Assembly: GCA_963573385.1 (NCBI GenBank)
Contig: CAUYLG010061926.1
Coordinates: 62,001-126,000 of the forward strand
Length of the DNA stretch: 64,000 nucleotides
DNA from: Cacajao melanocephalus
Taxonomy: Eukaryota; Chordata; Mammalia; Primates; Pitheciidae
Reading direction: 5' to 3'
Shown here piece by piece: positions 11,475-24,614 of the stretch (position 1 is its first letter; every line of letters begins with the position of its first letter). The notes below the pieces were generated by a model. The model saw nothing but the letters and a program-made list of their open reading frames with translations. It had not been told where the DNA came from and ran no database searches. The position numbers were made by a program, and so were the translations under genes.

Positions 11475-13585
11475 TAGCAAAGCCATTAGGTAATGAGAGC
11501 CTGTCACATAATTCAAGTTGACATAATATAAATTAGTCATTTATTATGCCTTTAAAATTAAAATAAAGCTTCCAGCTTCTCCAGAGTGGTCATATACATA
11601 AATTAGAATTGCTTTTACAAAAAAAATACCTTAGAGTTCAGGACTACATTATTTCTTTACACCAGGGAACAGTCGATTGGGATTTAACTCAAAGAGCTTC
11701 TTGAACTTCAGTCAGGAAGGCAGGACTGAAGCAAACTTGTGAGGTCAGTGGACTGTGCTATTGGTATAGGTATCCTCCAATATCCTCTTTCAGTTTCTTT
11801 CTCCCTCCTGGGTCTGTCCTAATGTTTTCAAGATCTCAATTTTAACCTATCATCTTAATTTTGCATACAAAAATGCAAATTTAATCTATCAAAATTATTT
11901 TCCCTTTTTATTTACTTTACATGGAAATATGCTCTAGTGAAACTTCATGGCTCCCATTTCCATGTTTTCCTAGGAATCTGATGAAATGGGAATTACTTTT
12001 AACTTGGAATTCTAGGTGCTAAAAGCCTGGCTTGTGAGGAAAAGATGTAAGTTAATTAACTATGAGATGTAAGTTAATGAAGTGTATGCATACGTACACC
12101 TATATACATATACACATGTATGTGTAGTTGAATAACATAATATGATATACAATGTAGATATATAGTACATAACACGCCCATATATATGACTGACTGTAAT
12201 ACAAGATTGCTGTTTAATTACTATAATGCTAAAAATTTACATCATGCAAAATAATTTGAAAGTGATTGCGTTTTTTACATAGAACAAGTCCACTTACTCC
12301 ATTTTACTTCAGAGCTTCCAACTGCTTAAAAGAAAATTAATCGCAGCAAAAAATGTCTCTCAAATACTCCAGAGGGGCCTCTAATTCTTTTTTCTTTTGG
12401 TTATGCTGCACAATTTCAACCAGCACATTTTAGAAAATGGGTGGAGCGGAAACTTTGAACTCAGTGGAAGACAGATACAAAATGTCTCAAACACTCTAAT
12501 TGTTTTTCTGAGAAATTTAGTAATTATAGAGAAGTCTGTTTATTTTAGTGACTTCTTATCACCACATGTGACTCACTTAATGACCACGTTTTCTCAAGGG
12601 ACCTCCATGACATCATAGAGTGGCTCTAATGCTTTCTGATACTTTAAAATACTGTCACAGCCAATTTTCAGTATTGCATAGAATTGTGGGATGCCTAGAG
12701 CAATCTTCACAAAGCTCCCTTACACACATTCAAGTACATATATATATTTTCACGTGCATATATATATATATATACACACTATATAATAGTTTAAAATATA
12801 TCATACAAAATATAAAAATAAGACATTATACATAGATTATTTGCAATGCGGGGAGAGGGGACAGTGAAGGTTGTGCTTGATTTAAATCACTGTAATATCT
12901 GGAGAGCCTGAGAGGTCACTTCTCCAGCGCAGCTGGTCTAAATGAGGAACTTACCCAAATGGCACAGGCCATGTACTCTGCCCTTTGCCTGGCAATTTCT
13001 TGGCATGCAACAAGTCTATCTAGTGAGTACATGAATAGTGAAGGAATGATTGAATAAACAAGTATCTAAATACATAAGTGAATGACTGAGTAAATATTGA
13101 TCTGTCAGATGATGGGGAGCAGGGAAGCTGTACAAACAGTGCCAGAGTCTTAGGAGCTGCCCTGCCTGGGATTTCTCTAAATAATGGATTGTCATATTTC
13201 TCTGGAGGTGGCTCTACTTTTACCAATTGTTTCTAATGCTCAAAGTTTTATCCCAAGAGAATGATACATCCAATTATGATGGACTTTTAGCACTGGGACC
13301 AATGGATTAGAAAGACTTGGAGGGATTGGGAAACGAGGAACATTTTTTGCATTTAAATCACAAGACATATTTGGCCACCTTCTTCACAACCTTGAAAGAA
13401 TAACCCTAGATTCCCTTTAAGTAGATGAAAACTACTCTGTAAAAAACAGAAATCAATTCCCTTTATACCAGGAATGTCAATTTCCCTAGGGCTCTTCACT
13501 GGCTCTTACCTTCATACATGTGTGCCAATATGTACATTTCATAAAATGAGGAGATAATAAACACATCCAGAAGCAACCTAGGCTG
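11475..13585. other. Unassigned AT-rich intergenic sequence
   Basis: No named transposon or exon recognised. It includes a TA/CA-rich run at about 12080-12130 and a TA microsatellite at 12757-12775. Short open frames (for example 12397-12618) have no recognisable features. Confidence 0.5.
12757..12775. repeat. (TA)n microsatellite
   Basis: A pure TA run within a longer AT-rich block (about 12735-12830). Confidence 0.8.
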
Positions 13586-13589
13586 AGTG

Positions 13590-13870
13590 TTGGGTTGAGA
13601 GGTCATTTCAGGTTGTGGCTTGGGAACTTTGACCTCAGGCACAATGTACAGCACGGCGCTAGTGATTTTCTCATTTCCACTGAAAGCGCTGGTCGGCTTG
13701 CGACGGGAATATCAAGTGTTACTATGGGTTGCTGCAGCTGCGAGCCATTATTTCCAGTGGCAGTGGAAATCCATTGAAAGATCTCCTGGGAGATTGTGCA
13801 AAATGCTGTGGTGGGTTTAATATTAACCCTTGCCACCGCTGTAGCTAAGACTTCCGGCAAAGACCAAATT
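13590..13870. promoter_or_regulatory. GC/CpG-richer unique block, candidate conserved element
   Basis: In a very AT-rich neighbourhood this block holds at least nine CpGs (for example cacggcgcta, gaaagcgctgg, gtcggcttgcgacggg, gctgcgagcc and cttccggc), E-boxes (cagctg) and ttaatattaacc, and no repeat that I can identify. Open frames cross it on both strands; the 85-codon minus frame begins with TTG, so coding is not supported. Unique, CpG-retaining islands of this size are often regulatory elements, but this is inference from composition alone. Confidence 0.35.
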
Positions 13871-13874
13871 TTAC

Positions 13875-14550
13875 TGGTCAGCTGCTGCCAAGTTTCAGAA
13901 AAAAACAGACTTCATCACATGCAAGCTCAATTTTGAGATGGAAAACAAGTGCCTTCTAATGCAACACTAGGCCCCTTGGAAGCCTTTTGTCTGCATTTGA
14001 CAGTTTCACACCCCACAATGTCTGTTTCTTAGAGGTCTAGAAAGCTTTCTAGGAGAGGAAAGCCTGTAATGAGGAATGCAGCACAACTCAGAAAACCAAA
14101 TGTATTTTTCTTTATAGTTCAGTGTGTACCTTAAAAATCGGGGGGAAAACCTATATTACATTGCCAGACACACTAATATTTTATTTCTACAGCTATTTTT
14201 TGGCCCCTACCTAATTTGAAACTTCTCTAGTATTTTGTTTCCTTTATTATTTAGGTAAATTTGCATTCTTAATCCCTGTTCACTTTTTTTTTCTCATAAA
14301 GGTGAACATTTGTAAAGGGGACGATAATGTCCTGAAAAACACACAATCATGATAAATACAAGGAGCAGTCTGCTTCTGACTATTCACAAAACTAAGTAAT
14401 TTCAGACTTGTGATGTTTTTACTGTAGGTCTGAGAATTTGGATGTCAGTTCAAGTGTAGTAAACCCCATGTATTTCCATTTTGGTATAATTTCTACAATT
14501 AACTAGCTGCTCTTAATTGGTAGACATAGTGACACGACCTGAAAAGTGGG
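13875..14550. other. Unassigned intergenic sequence
   Basis: Nothing identifiable beyond AT-rich intergenic DNA. Confidence 0.5.
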
Positions 14551-14556
14551 CTTAAA

Positions 14557-14795
14557 CCAGGGTTTCTCAACTTGAGCATTATGACATTTTGCACTGGACA
14601 ATTCTTTATCATGGGGTGGGCCGGTGGGGCAGGCTTTTCTAACCATTGTCAGATGATTTCAACATCCTTCACCTCTGCTCACCAGATGCCAGCAGCACCT
14701 CTCCCTCCAGGTATGACAGCCAAAAATGTCTCTAAACAGTGCCAACTGTCATCTAGGAGCAAAATCTTTCCAGGTAAGAACTATTGGTTTAGAAA
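14557..14795. mobile_element. MER5A-type hAT-Charlie MITE
   Basis: It begins cagggtttctcaacttgagcat and contains the diagnostic order ttatgacattttgcactggac, attcttta, accagatgccagcagcacc, gtatgacagccaaaaatgtctc and agcaaaatc, ending near aactattggtt. These are the MER5A landmarks in one orientation. Non-coding. Confidence 0.8.
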
Positions 14796-15825
14796 AGTCA
14801 GAGTAAAAAATTCTTTAAAAAGAAAATCTGTAAACCACATCTTTATGGACTAGGATATTTCATGCACATAATCTAAATACCTATTCTCAGATCCTTACTG
14901 GTTCTGATTCCTACTCAGTCTTCACTCTCCTTTTATTCTCCATTTGGTAGACTTCAAAGAGGAACATCTTGAGCCCTTTTCCTTACCTACTGACCATTGA
15001 AATCCTCAGATGGTTCCCGATTTGGCTTTTCATTTTCACTTAGAATTAAAGCCTTCAACGTCATAAGTGAGCTCACAGCTGCAGGCCAACTCTGATATCT
15101 CAGACTGGTCCTCTCTTGCATGTAGCTATCCAGGGAAGTGCCAGGTGTGAGCAGATGGAGAGCACTGGCTACCCAGGAGTCACCAGTAAGTTGCAATACC
15201 TTCCTCATGCACCAGAAGCAGAAAGAAGCCATTGCAAGTAGCTAGTATACCCCAATATAGCAGCCGCCACAGAGCTGGTCCTTGTCATTCTCAATGAGAA
15301 GAATATTCTCATGCATTTTGCTTTTTAAAGAAAACTTACCTTTGTCTTATTTTACCATTTGTCTACAAACACAGCTTGCCCTTTAAGCCAGTTACTTCTA
15401 CCAACTAGTACTGTTTCCACCCAGCTTTGGATTTAGATTGCTCTGGGAATAGAGTTCCTCAAAACTGCTTTCTAAAAGATCCTGTATTCCCACAAGAACA
15501 TGACATTGTAAAACAGCAATTTCAGCTGAAAGTTAACAAGGTTTTAAGGTAGTTAAAAATCTGTGAAAGCCTGACTCCCAGTGTGAAATACAAAACCTGT
15601 GAAATTCAAATGTGCAGGAACGCTTTCATTTACTCAGAGCTATGATTAAGGCTGAAAATGCTTCTTTGTTTAAAAATAATCCACAGGCCAGAGTGTAAAG
15701 AAATGTAGGATTCTTAAATTTACTATTTATTTTTTCTTTGGCTAATTATGAGCTGAAAATAGTTCAATGTATATATAGTTAGGTGTTTTCATTTGTATAC
15801 ACTTTCTATATGCTTCCTTTGTATT

Positions 15826-15829
<4 letters not shown>

Positions 15830-15861
<32 letters not shown>
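15830..15861. repeat. (AC)16 microsatellite
   Basis: An uninterrupted AC run, followed by gtatgtatgcatatatg. Likely length-polymorphic. Confidence 0.95.
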
Positions 15862-15863
<2 letters not shown>

Positions 15864-18336
15864 ATGTATGCATATATGTTATACTTATATACAATATGCT
15901 TATAGATTAAGCATGATGTATGTAATTACTAAGCCACACATATGAAGGGTTTAGTAGCTTAAAAGAACGTGTTATCATGTTGCAATGGAATGAGAACTAG
16001 GCATGCATCTGAAAAGAGGATTCAGTTCTCAGCATGCTATGTCATGGTGATCTAAAAATGCTACCAACGTTAATCAATATTTCAGCCAATTCTAAGTTTT
16101 CACACATATAATATTAGGATACTAATAGTCTGATTTTCCTCTACCTACTCCCAAAAATATAAAAGGCCTTTTAAAACTGCAAAGTCTATAAATAAATAGA
16201 AATAGATATTTCTATAGATAGCTACCTAAATAAACTAAATATTTTTAAAACCTGGTAAGGACAACTACTCTATGCAATAAATTCTGTATTCATTCTGTAT
16301 TTGGTTTCAAATAGATAGTTATTTTACAAGCCCTACCAAAAGTCTTATATCAATATGATAAAATAAATCAGTATACAGCTGGTTAAAAACTAGAATTTAT
16401 GGGAGTGGAGTAGGAACTTCTTCCACTCACAAGAAGACTTTTCGTTAATATTAGCTTCCCCCAACTTTGTGAGATTTTTAAATATTTTGTACCTAGCTTT
16501 CAAATCTAGTTACTAAATGTGTGATTATGAATAATGTAATAAAATATTAAATTTATTTTTAAAGTTTTGTACAGTAGCAGAAAAAGTATCTGAAAATATT
16601 TTAGGAGATATGAATATTGAAAAATGGCATTCATTCTAAAGTCTGTCTCACCTTAACAGGAGGACCAAGAGGGTTTCATTGTAGGCAAAAGCATGCATAT
16701 ATACTCATCACATAAATAAGAGTCTCAAAGTCTACCTTTCTCTCTTAATGCTATTAAGATATAGTCATTAAAATATGTATCTCATCCCTTAGAGCATACA
16801 GTCAGTGTTCTTCCTTCCCTTTTAAAAGTTTTAAATTGTAGTTACTGGCTGTTTACTAGGGTTAGTGAACGGACCTAATTTCAAAGACAGAGCTTTTAAG
16901 TCACAAGACTCAACTGATACCATAGAACACTTCTGACTTTAGAATTAATTTTCAATTTCTAGGCTACTACATTTTCAGATGTATTATTTATCTATAAGGA
17001 AAAATAAATGAATTATGGTAATTCTACATGACGTAATAGTTCATACCCATTTAAAATCATATAGTGGTAACCTAAAGATGGGAAAGTCCACAAAGCATAA
17101 TATTTTGTAAAAATAAGAATATTATAAAATTCTATAGCTGGTATAATCCAACATTATATATGTGTATATGTAAACAGATACATGAAATATATACTAATAT
17201 GTATAAAAATATATATCAACATATGAGATATATGTCATAATAAATATGTATTGAAGTTAAATAAATATTCTTGTACACATATAAAAAAGGAGGGAAAAAT
17301 CACCAGACTGACAGCATATCTCTGGGAGGTAGAAGTATGGATCATTAAATTCTGTTTATATTGGTTATCTGTGTTTTCTAAATACTCTGCAATCATTATT
17401 ATTTTTCAATCAGAAAATAAAAGAATTTATTAAATAAAATATAATCTTAAAATATATAAAGAATAAACCAATTTCATTAGAATATAAAAAATTCTGATTT
17501 TAGGTGTTAATTCTAGAACTAATTCAAATGTGATAATAATATATATATCTGCCTCCAAATGGGTTTTGAAGAAAAACTCAGTTAAAAAACAAAATACAAG
17601 AGTTGTGACAGAAAAAAAATAAATAAAGAAGACAATGTATTAAAAGGTTCTTAAAATCAGACTTTTTAGCTGCATTTTTCCAGGGTCGAATTTAGCTTAA
17701 TTTTTAAATAAGTGTCCATGTCATAACAAAAGGGTTTCACTTTCAACTCTAATGAATGTATTTTATTCAAAGTGCACGGACTTAAAAAAATATGGGGAAT
17801 GAGAGCCATAAAAATATTATTTCTAATTCTATTCAAATTACCTAAAATAATTCAAATCTTTATGTAAACTTCACTGGCAACAATAATTAAAGCTTTGCTG
17901 TCCTTTAAAATTGTTTAAAGTAGTGCATAAGAAAATACGAACTGCTGTTAAGAGAATAGCATTTTGCAAAACAGTCCAATGACATTCCTTTGAGTTATAG
18001 AGATAATGAACATAAATTGTCTAATTTGAAAGGCTTCTGTTTGCTAACTAGCTTTTTGTTTAAGTGTAATTTTTATAGGATTAATGATTAAGGGTTAAGT
18101 CACAGACTCTATAGGAATATTGCATTTACTAGTCTCTGATTATTTTTTTTTAATTCTTAATGAATCCAAAAAGGGGAGTGGGGGAGGTGGGGCCACATAT
18201 GGTGTCAATACACTTTAATTAAGTGCAATAATTCCCCCTTTCCTGAGGTAGCTGTGTTAAGACAGATTTCTCTTCAGAGATTTACATTTTGGGCATCTAT
18301 TTTTCAGCACAGCCATCGAATTCATCTGTGGAATTC

Positions 18337-18352
18337 CACTGCCCTCTGTTGG
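18337..18352 (-). promoter_or_regulatory. CTCF-like motif
   Basis: On the minus strand the sequence is CCAACAGAGGGCAGTG. It matches the core consensus CCASYAGRKGGCRSY at 14 of 15 positions (A instead of C/G at position 4). It lies in a unique, slightly GC-richer patch with homeodomain-type TTAATTAAG at about 18216. Match to a motif only; occupancy is unknown. Confidence 0.4.
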
Positions 18353-19998
18353 AATCCTGTGAAAGTTCAAATGGCTTTCCATCTTAAAAATCAGAAATTT
18401 GGGGGTTCAGCTTAATTTTTATGTTTTCAGCTTTTAACATAAATTTTTCAAAAATAAAAAGTTTGAAAAAGTTCAAAGTTAACGAAAGGTTGCTTACATT
18501 TACAATGGGCAAATTTCACTCAAAAACATTTCTACACATGTTGAATATAAGCTTAAATTTTTATAATCATCTCATTATGTGTAAATACTATTTTTTTAAA
18601 AAACAACTTTTGCCTGCTAAGACAGAATGAAGGCTTAAAAAAAGTCTTTGAAATACAACAATGCCATTCTTTTCTCTCTGTCAGGCACCAAACATAAAAT
18701 ATGATAATTTAAGAAAACTATACCATTATAGTATTATATTTTTATTTTTAGCTAAATATCATAGACTAAATTACTTTGAAAATTAAGGTGCATTAAAATC
18801 TGCAACTCATTTTATGAATAGCATTCACTGGATTAAATTTTCCAACGTTGACCCTTGTTTCAGTGGGTAACTTAGGAGATGGATGCCTTTGATCTGCAGA
18901 GCAGATGGTGACCTGCACGCTTCTTGCAGAAATCCTCCACAAATATACATAAGAAGTGACCTGGAAAAGTCACTTCACGGAGGAGTAAAGAAGTGGCCAG
19001 AGGTTCACTCAGAAGTGCCCAAAGCTACCTGGCTGGAGGCATTGTTACTCATTGGGTATCAGTTTTTAATTCATTGGATACTGCTTTTCAACCAAAATTT
19101 AAAAATCTCTCCTCCCTTTTCAACATCTGGTTTAGTAATTCCTTGAGAGACAAAACAGCCCTTTCTCTCTCATCCCATCTATTAAAATGTACCTAGGTCC
19201 TGAGACAGAAACGAATGATCATGTCAGAGCTGAATACTTCTATTCCAGTATTCTGCTAGAAATAAGCCCTAATGCCCTAAAATCAAAATATTACAGTAGG
19301 ACAATCTTCGACAGTACAATTGATGGAAAATTAGCTTGGTTTCCTGTTATATCCCATGAAGTAATTTGTTACATCAAAATGTATAAAATATTATAATCAG
19401 TTTAATTAATTTCTTTATTTAAAGAAAATAATAATTTAAGTCATTGTACATGATCCCTTCATGGCTGCTAAATATTTTAACTCATAGTAAACTATTTTAA
19501 ACATTTGCTTTAAAGCATTTTGAAACAATATTTACCGTATTGAATATACAAGAAGACCTGAACTTGGATTTATTCATCTTAACTAAATGTTGCAATATAG
19601 GGATAAACATTTATCACCACACGTGTATTTTAATTATCAATAATTTTTAGTAACTTAGTCATTGTATGCCTTTTTTATCAGTGCAAGCTTTCCTAAAATA
19701 AGCAAAGCTCTTTCAATATTATGAAATCTCAGTCTGAAGAATTCATTTAACATTTATTTTTTTGGTTTCCCCATTTAAGTGAAATATAACAAAGAGAAAT
19801 AATTGAGAATAATTTTTTTACAAATATAGATTTATCTGTAACTTGTTAAGATATCTGCCACATGATCAATGTTTACTCATGTCTCTCATTTACCAAGGCT
19901 AACATACTTGTAGCTGTGCAGAAGTATACCTGACATATCATATATAGGTCCCATCACTGCTAGAAGAAAGAGATATCAATGTCTTTCAATAAAGACTA

Positions 19999-20303
19999 GG
20001 CCAGGTGCAGTGGCTCATACCTGTAATCCCAGAACTTTGGGAGACTGAAGCAGGCAGATTGCTTGAGCCCAGGAGTTTGAAACCAGCCTGGACAACATGG
20101 CAAGACTTCATGTCTACTAAAAATACAAACATTATTCAGGCACAGTGGTGCATGCCTATATTCTCAGCTACCAGGGAGGCTGAGGTGGGAGAATCACCTG
20201 AGCCCAGGAAGTTGAGGCAGCAGTGAGCCAGTATCAGACCACTGCACTCCAGCCTGGGCAACAGGAGTTAGATCCTGTCTGAAAGAGAAAAAAAGAGACA
20301 AAA
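19999..20303 (+). mobile_element. AluJ-type SINE, full length
   Basis: It begins ggccaggtgcagtggctcat, has both arms joined by ctactaaaaatacaaac, and ends cactccagcctgggcaacaggag followed by an A-rich tail. Diagnostic-looking changes and heavy divergence (for example accagcctggacaacatggcaaga) suggest the old AluJ class. Open frames inside are Alu-derived and not genes. Confidence 0.92.
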
Positions 20304-20309
20304 ATCTAA

Positions 20310-21445
20310 GTTGTAAACTATAAGGTGGATTACTGTGCACTTCCACAAACATATGTCTTGCATGTAAGGGCAATGGTGTCAAAATGTGAGTTGAGTCGAT
20401 GTCAATAATCTTATATAAGTTGTAAAAATGTATAACACTATGTATAATTTAAAATAAAGTTTTAATTATTAAAGGGAAGAGTTAGTACTCTAAAGGTAAT
20501 CATATTGGCTTAAATACAAAAGTCTTATTGTTGAAACTGTGTGAGATCAGAATTCATGAATATTCTAAATATCATTTTACACAGATCCCAAAGTTTATCT
20601 AAATTGTCTTCATTTAAAGTCAAACTTGCTTCCATCTGTACGTAAAAGCATATTATTTGGTGACTGCTAGAAGACAGAGTAGAAGAAAATGCATCACTAA
20701 AAGGTTTCACGATCTATTGTTAAAAAGAGAAGAAAAATATTTCTTTAATTTAGAAGTTATCTTTGGGCAATGGGGTTTTACATATATAATACAGAATTCT
20801 TATAGCTGTATAGTCAAGACTTACAGGGCTGGAGTGAAACAGAGATGCCTATATTCCTAACTTCACACCACCTTCTAGAACTATGCTTCACATAACAATT
20901 CATCCACAGAACATTTCAATCAAGCTTCAACTCAGAGAACAAGAACAGAATGATTTTTACTTGCTCCCCTTACTCTCTCATTCTCCTATTTTCGGGATTT
21001 TTTCTAAACAGTCTTGTCATTACAAACCCTATCTGAGGCACTAAAGGCACGTGAAAATAAACTTGTCCGCTACACTGCTTATCTATTCCTTTTAGTAATT
21101 ATAAGACACAGAAATGCAGAGTGCCATCCATTCCTGCAAAAACTGCAAAGTTTCTGTTGAAATATCCATGCAGAAAGGCTGTGCTTCCTCTAGGGGTGAT
21201 GCGAGTTCTTCTTGCCTTCCTTATGTGTTCTTAGTCTCTTGAACACATACAGTCTGGTAGAACACTGGATATCACTGGGTATACTACATTTGGCCTGCCT
21301 AGGTCCATACTGTTTCCTATTTAAATTTTAACCTTATTTTCATTATCTATTTGATAAAAAAAATAATAGTACTATAAACACTCTACATTCATTTCAGGCA
21401 AGACGGATTATGAATTTTCCAAAGGAATTTAATGAAACGAAAAAT
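20310..21445. other. Unassigned AT-rich sequence
   Basis: No gene or repeat recognised. Confidence 0.5.
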
Positions 21446-21449
21446 TGTT

Positions 21450-21690
21450 AAGAGTTTATTATATTTCAGAGATTGCAGTAGGCCCTTTATAGGTTTTGTT
21501 TCATGTGATTCTCTTCAAGAGTTCTCTAAGTCATTATTTTCATTTTGCTTATGAGGGAACAGAGGTTCTGATGGGGGAAATGTTTTGCCAAGGATTAGAC
21601 GGTAGTTGAAGTTAAAAGACAGATACAATTTTAAGACCCAGACTTTTTTTTTTTTTAACTGCAATCTTCTTACTCCATTATCCTCTATTT
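21450..21690 (-). mobile_element. MIR SINE, antisense
   Basis: The plus strand reads like a reversed MIR: aggccctttataggttttg, cattattttcattttgcttatgagg, gaacagaggttctgatggg, ttgccaaggatt, then agacccagac. This is the usual order of the antisense MIR core. An interrupted T-run at 21645 marks its right part. Confidence 0.6.
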
Positions 21691-21699
21691 TTCCCACTT

Positions 21700-22375
21700 T
21701 CTCACAAAAATCTCTTACCCCTCTCGATCAAAAGACCCTAAAGAATGTATTTTACCAAGAAAGATTTTAGACCTTTAGGAGAATATTCTGGGAACATTCC
21801 TAATTTATTCCTTAGGAAATATAAATTTAGAAAGAAAAGAATGAATTATTATATGTAGGATGTCCAATAATTAATTTCTGTCCAGCCAGCTCAAACACAG
21901 TACCTTCCAACTTCATGTTTTCACTCAGCAATCGATACTGGCACCAGTGTCTGAGTTATAAGGACGTTATCCTGAGCTTTGCTGTCTTTCTTGCCCCATG
22001 ACAAATCTACTCTTCAGCTCCAAAGCGCCTTAAAAGTCATCACATTCACCTGTGTTGCTCTGGCATCCTTAGAAGTCTTAACATTGCCCTGAATCATTGC
22101 TAGATACTGCATGTAAATGAATTATATTTACTGCCCCATGTTTTTATGAGCTACATGGAGTGAGCTCATGAGTCTCTTTGCTAGCTTCTTCTAGAGGCCT
22201 TGGTGAGGTGGGGCTGGGAACACAGAAGTCTGATGGAGAGTGCCCTCTCAAACCTGTTGATTTAAAAACAATTCTTTTGCTTCCTGTTTTTGTGTGTGTG
22301 TTTACATGATAAGGTTTTAATTCTTGTCTGAGGGATACCATTAATTCTCAGTTCACCTCCCGAACAAAGATGAAC
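21700..22375. other. Unassigned sequence
   Basis: No gene or repeat recognised; a short TG run lies at about 22290. Confidence 0.5.
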
Positions 22376-22381
22376 TAACTA

Positions 22382-22447
22382 TTCAGTTGGTGCAAAAATA
22401 ATTGTGGCAATGGCAAAAAAACCGCAATTACTTTTGCATCAACTTAA
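22382..22447. mobile_element. MADE1 (mariner MITE), mir-548-like hairpin
   Basis: Ends ttcagttggtgc and gcatcaacttaa match the MADE1 termini and are flanked by TA dinucleotides (22380-22381 and 22448-22449), the mariner target-site duplication. At 66 bp it is shorter than the usual 80-bp MADE1 and lacks part of the centre. Its arms pair over 25 positions with two mismatches around a 14-nt loop. MADE1 copies are the known source of the primate mir-548 microRNA family, and the 3' arm contains the accgcaattacttttgca core of that family. Whether this copy is transcribed or processed cannot be seen. Confidence 0.9.
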
Positions 22448-22449
22448 TA

Positions 22450-24610
22450 AATGATGAAGTATCTTTGCCCCAACTTTAACTACTTTCCTCAATTCTTCGA
22501 TAACATTGTCCTGACTCTGATTTTTCCACAGATTCCTGATTTACACTCTCATGACACATACTGTTTCAGTAATTAAAACAAAATGCTACGTCTATTTAAT
22601 TACCCACATTAACAGACTATTATTTGTGAACTTCAAAGTGATTTTTAAATTGGCTGTTATTAGAAGAGGCAGGCAACTTTGTTTGCGGGAGCTTATTTCA
22701 AAGAACAAATCTACTTAAATTTGCAAGAGTTGGGTATAGTTACTACTGATATTTTTACCTCTCTCTCTTGTTTTACAGGATATATCAAGGATCATTTAAA
22801 TAAACTTTACTTTTAACTTAAAAAAGTTTCCTCAAATACAATATATTTTTAGTTGATAATATCTGAAAAGTGTTAATAATTTAAAAAGCATTGTGCAATG
22901 CATAAAGCCTTTACTATAATAGGATTACTTTTCTTTAAGTTTCATTCTTTGCAATAGTAAAGGATTCACAGTTCCTTTTGCAATGTGCAGCTGACCTATT
23001 TTATAGTCTTATTGTTTAAAATATCTATGAATGCTATAAATCCACATCAGGTAAAAATAAAATTGAAGGGTAAAACACATTATTCAGTATAAATGAGGAA
23101 AAATAGGTTATTCTGATTTTTCTACAAACTTTCCTGAAGTACATGTGCGTATTGCTAACAGACTTTTTTAAAGAAACTATATTATATTGCATGCCTCGTA
23201 TTACTGAATCCAAGTTCAGTTGTCCAGATCTTAGGCTTACAGACTCCATCCTTTGCTCAAGTGGTGTCGTAAATATGTATCTTTGATCATGCGTAGGACC
23301 AAAATATTTGTGGAGAGAAGAGCAGGATAATTTACACAATCATTACAAATAGGGAAGATTATTACTTGTTAAAGAGAAAAGCTCTCCTACTATATTCACA
23401 ATTTATGTTACATGTTTTACTACTGGTAGCTGAGTAGCCCCATATTTGTGGACAAGTTACAGCATATTACATTAAATGCAGAAACACTGAGATGCTTTCG
23501 TGAACTCTCAGGGAAACTGGCAAAATTTTCTCAGTCAACAGGAGCAGTATGTTTAATAAAAGGTAGCTAACTTGTTTCCTAAGATTATTTTAGTATTTAC
23601 AAGAGAGATTTTTTAAAATAAGAGGATCTTATTTTCTAAATGGTTTCCATGGCTTTATTTTGTTTGTTTTGTATATTCTTGGCACATGGATTAAATTATC
23701 TGAGACTAGAGGAAGTGAAGATGGTAACAATCCAATAATTCCTCTTCAACCAAGAGCATTTAAAATTCAGTAACCATCTATGTTTAATTTATTCCTCATT
23801 AGAACCAGGGAAGCAGTGAGATGGGGAGAGGGGGCTGATGTAAGAACATTGCAGCTCATTCTTAAACATCGTGGTATTTTTCTTGAAACAGAAGGTAGTA
23901 ATCAATGAGAAGTTATTCAGTGTGGTTCAGCTCATATAATACTTTCCTGGTGTTAGTCTAACCACTATTGCTTTGCACCTTTTTTTTTTTTTTTTTTAAA
24001 CCTTAGTAGACTCTTTAAGGTCACATCTGTTAGGGCACATAATGGTTTTTAATCACACTTTTCTAAATGACTAGAACACAAGTATGTGAGCGGAGCAGCA
24101 CTTAAACCGAAGCCTGATCCCTGTTGTAGGATATTTGGGTGGTGATTTTCAGGAGGATTGAATGCAAAATGGCAGAGACCTCTGCTGAACCCAGGCCAGT
24201 TGATATACAGCTGAACAATCAAATGCAAGCAAACCCCCAGTCTGAATAAGTCTCCTTTCCCAAAGGAGGATCATGGAGAACAGAATAGTTTCAATTTTAA
24301 GGAAGCAATGAAGGCTAGAATAATATATTATCTTTACAAACCCTTGTCTTCAATTCCAAACACCTTTAATGCACCTTAAATCCACATCAGATCAGTTTCA
24401 ACCAAATTATAATAAGTATTCACAGTACCGTACCTTTTTCCCAAATTTGAATTAGGTGCTAAAAACAAATTTTTCTTCTTTTTCAACTTATATTTAACTT
24501 GAGTCACCGATGATGTGCTACTGACTTTTGCCATATAGCTTGGAACAGAATCATACACTATATTCCATATCTAAGTGTATTTTCAGTAGTTACTTATATT
24601 CTAGGGTTAT
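22450..24610. other. Unassigned AT-rich intergenic sequence
   Basis: No exon or named transposon recognised. It includes the T18 tract at 23980. A 101-codon minus frame at 23034-23339 has no features that I can connect to a family. Confidence 0.5.
23980..23997. repeat. Poly(T)18 tract
   Basis: A pure T run without an adjoining Alu or L1 sequence that I can identify. Confidence 0.9.
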
Positions 24611-24614
24611 AGAC

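Larger units (their letters stand above)
14800..19990. other. AT-rich intergenic desert
   Basis: No exon or named repeat is convincing across these 5 kb. Contents I can point to are the CA microsatellite at 15830, TA-rich DNA at about 17140-17250, and a CTCF-like motif at 18337 within a slightly GC-richer unique patch (about 18170-18370). A faint L2-like flavour at 14925-15230 was not strong enough to call. Confidence 0.5.

Noticed and set aside
14925..15230. Possible sense L2 fragment
   Set aside because: Only a loose resemblance in a few words; not enough consecutive landmarks.
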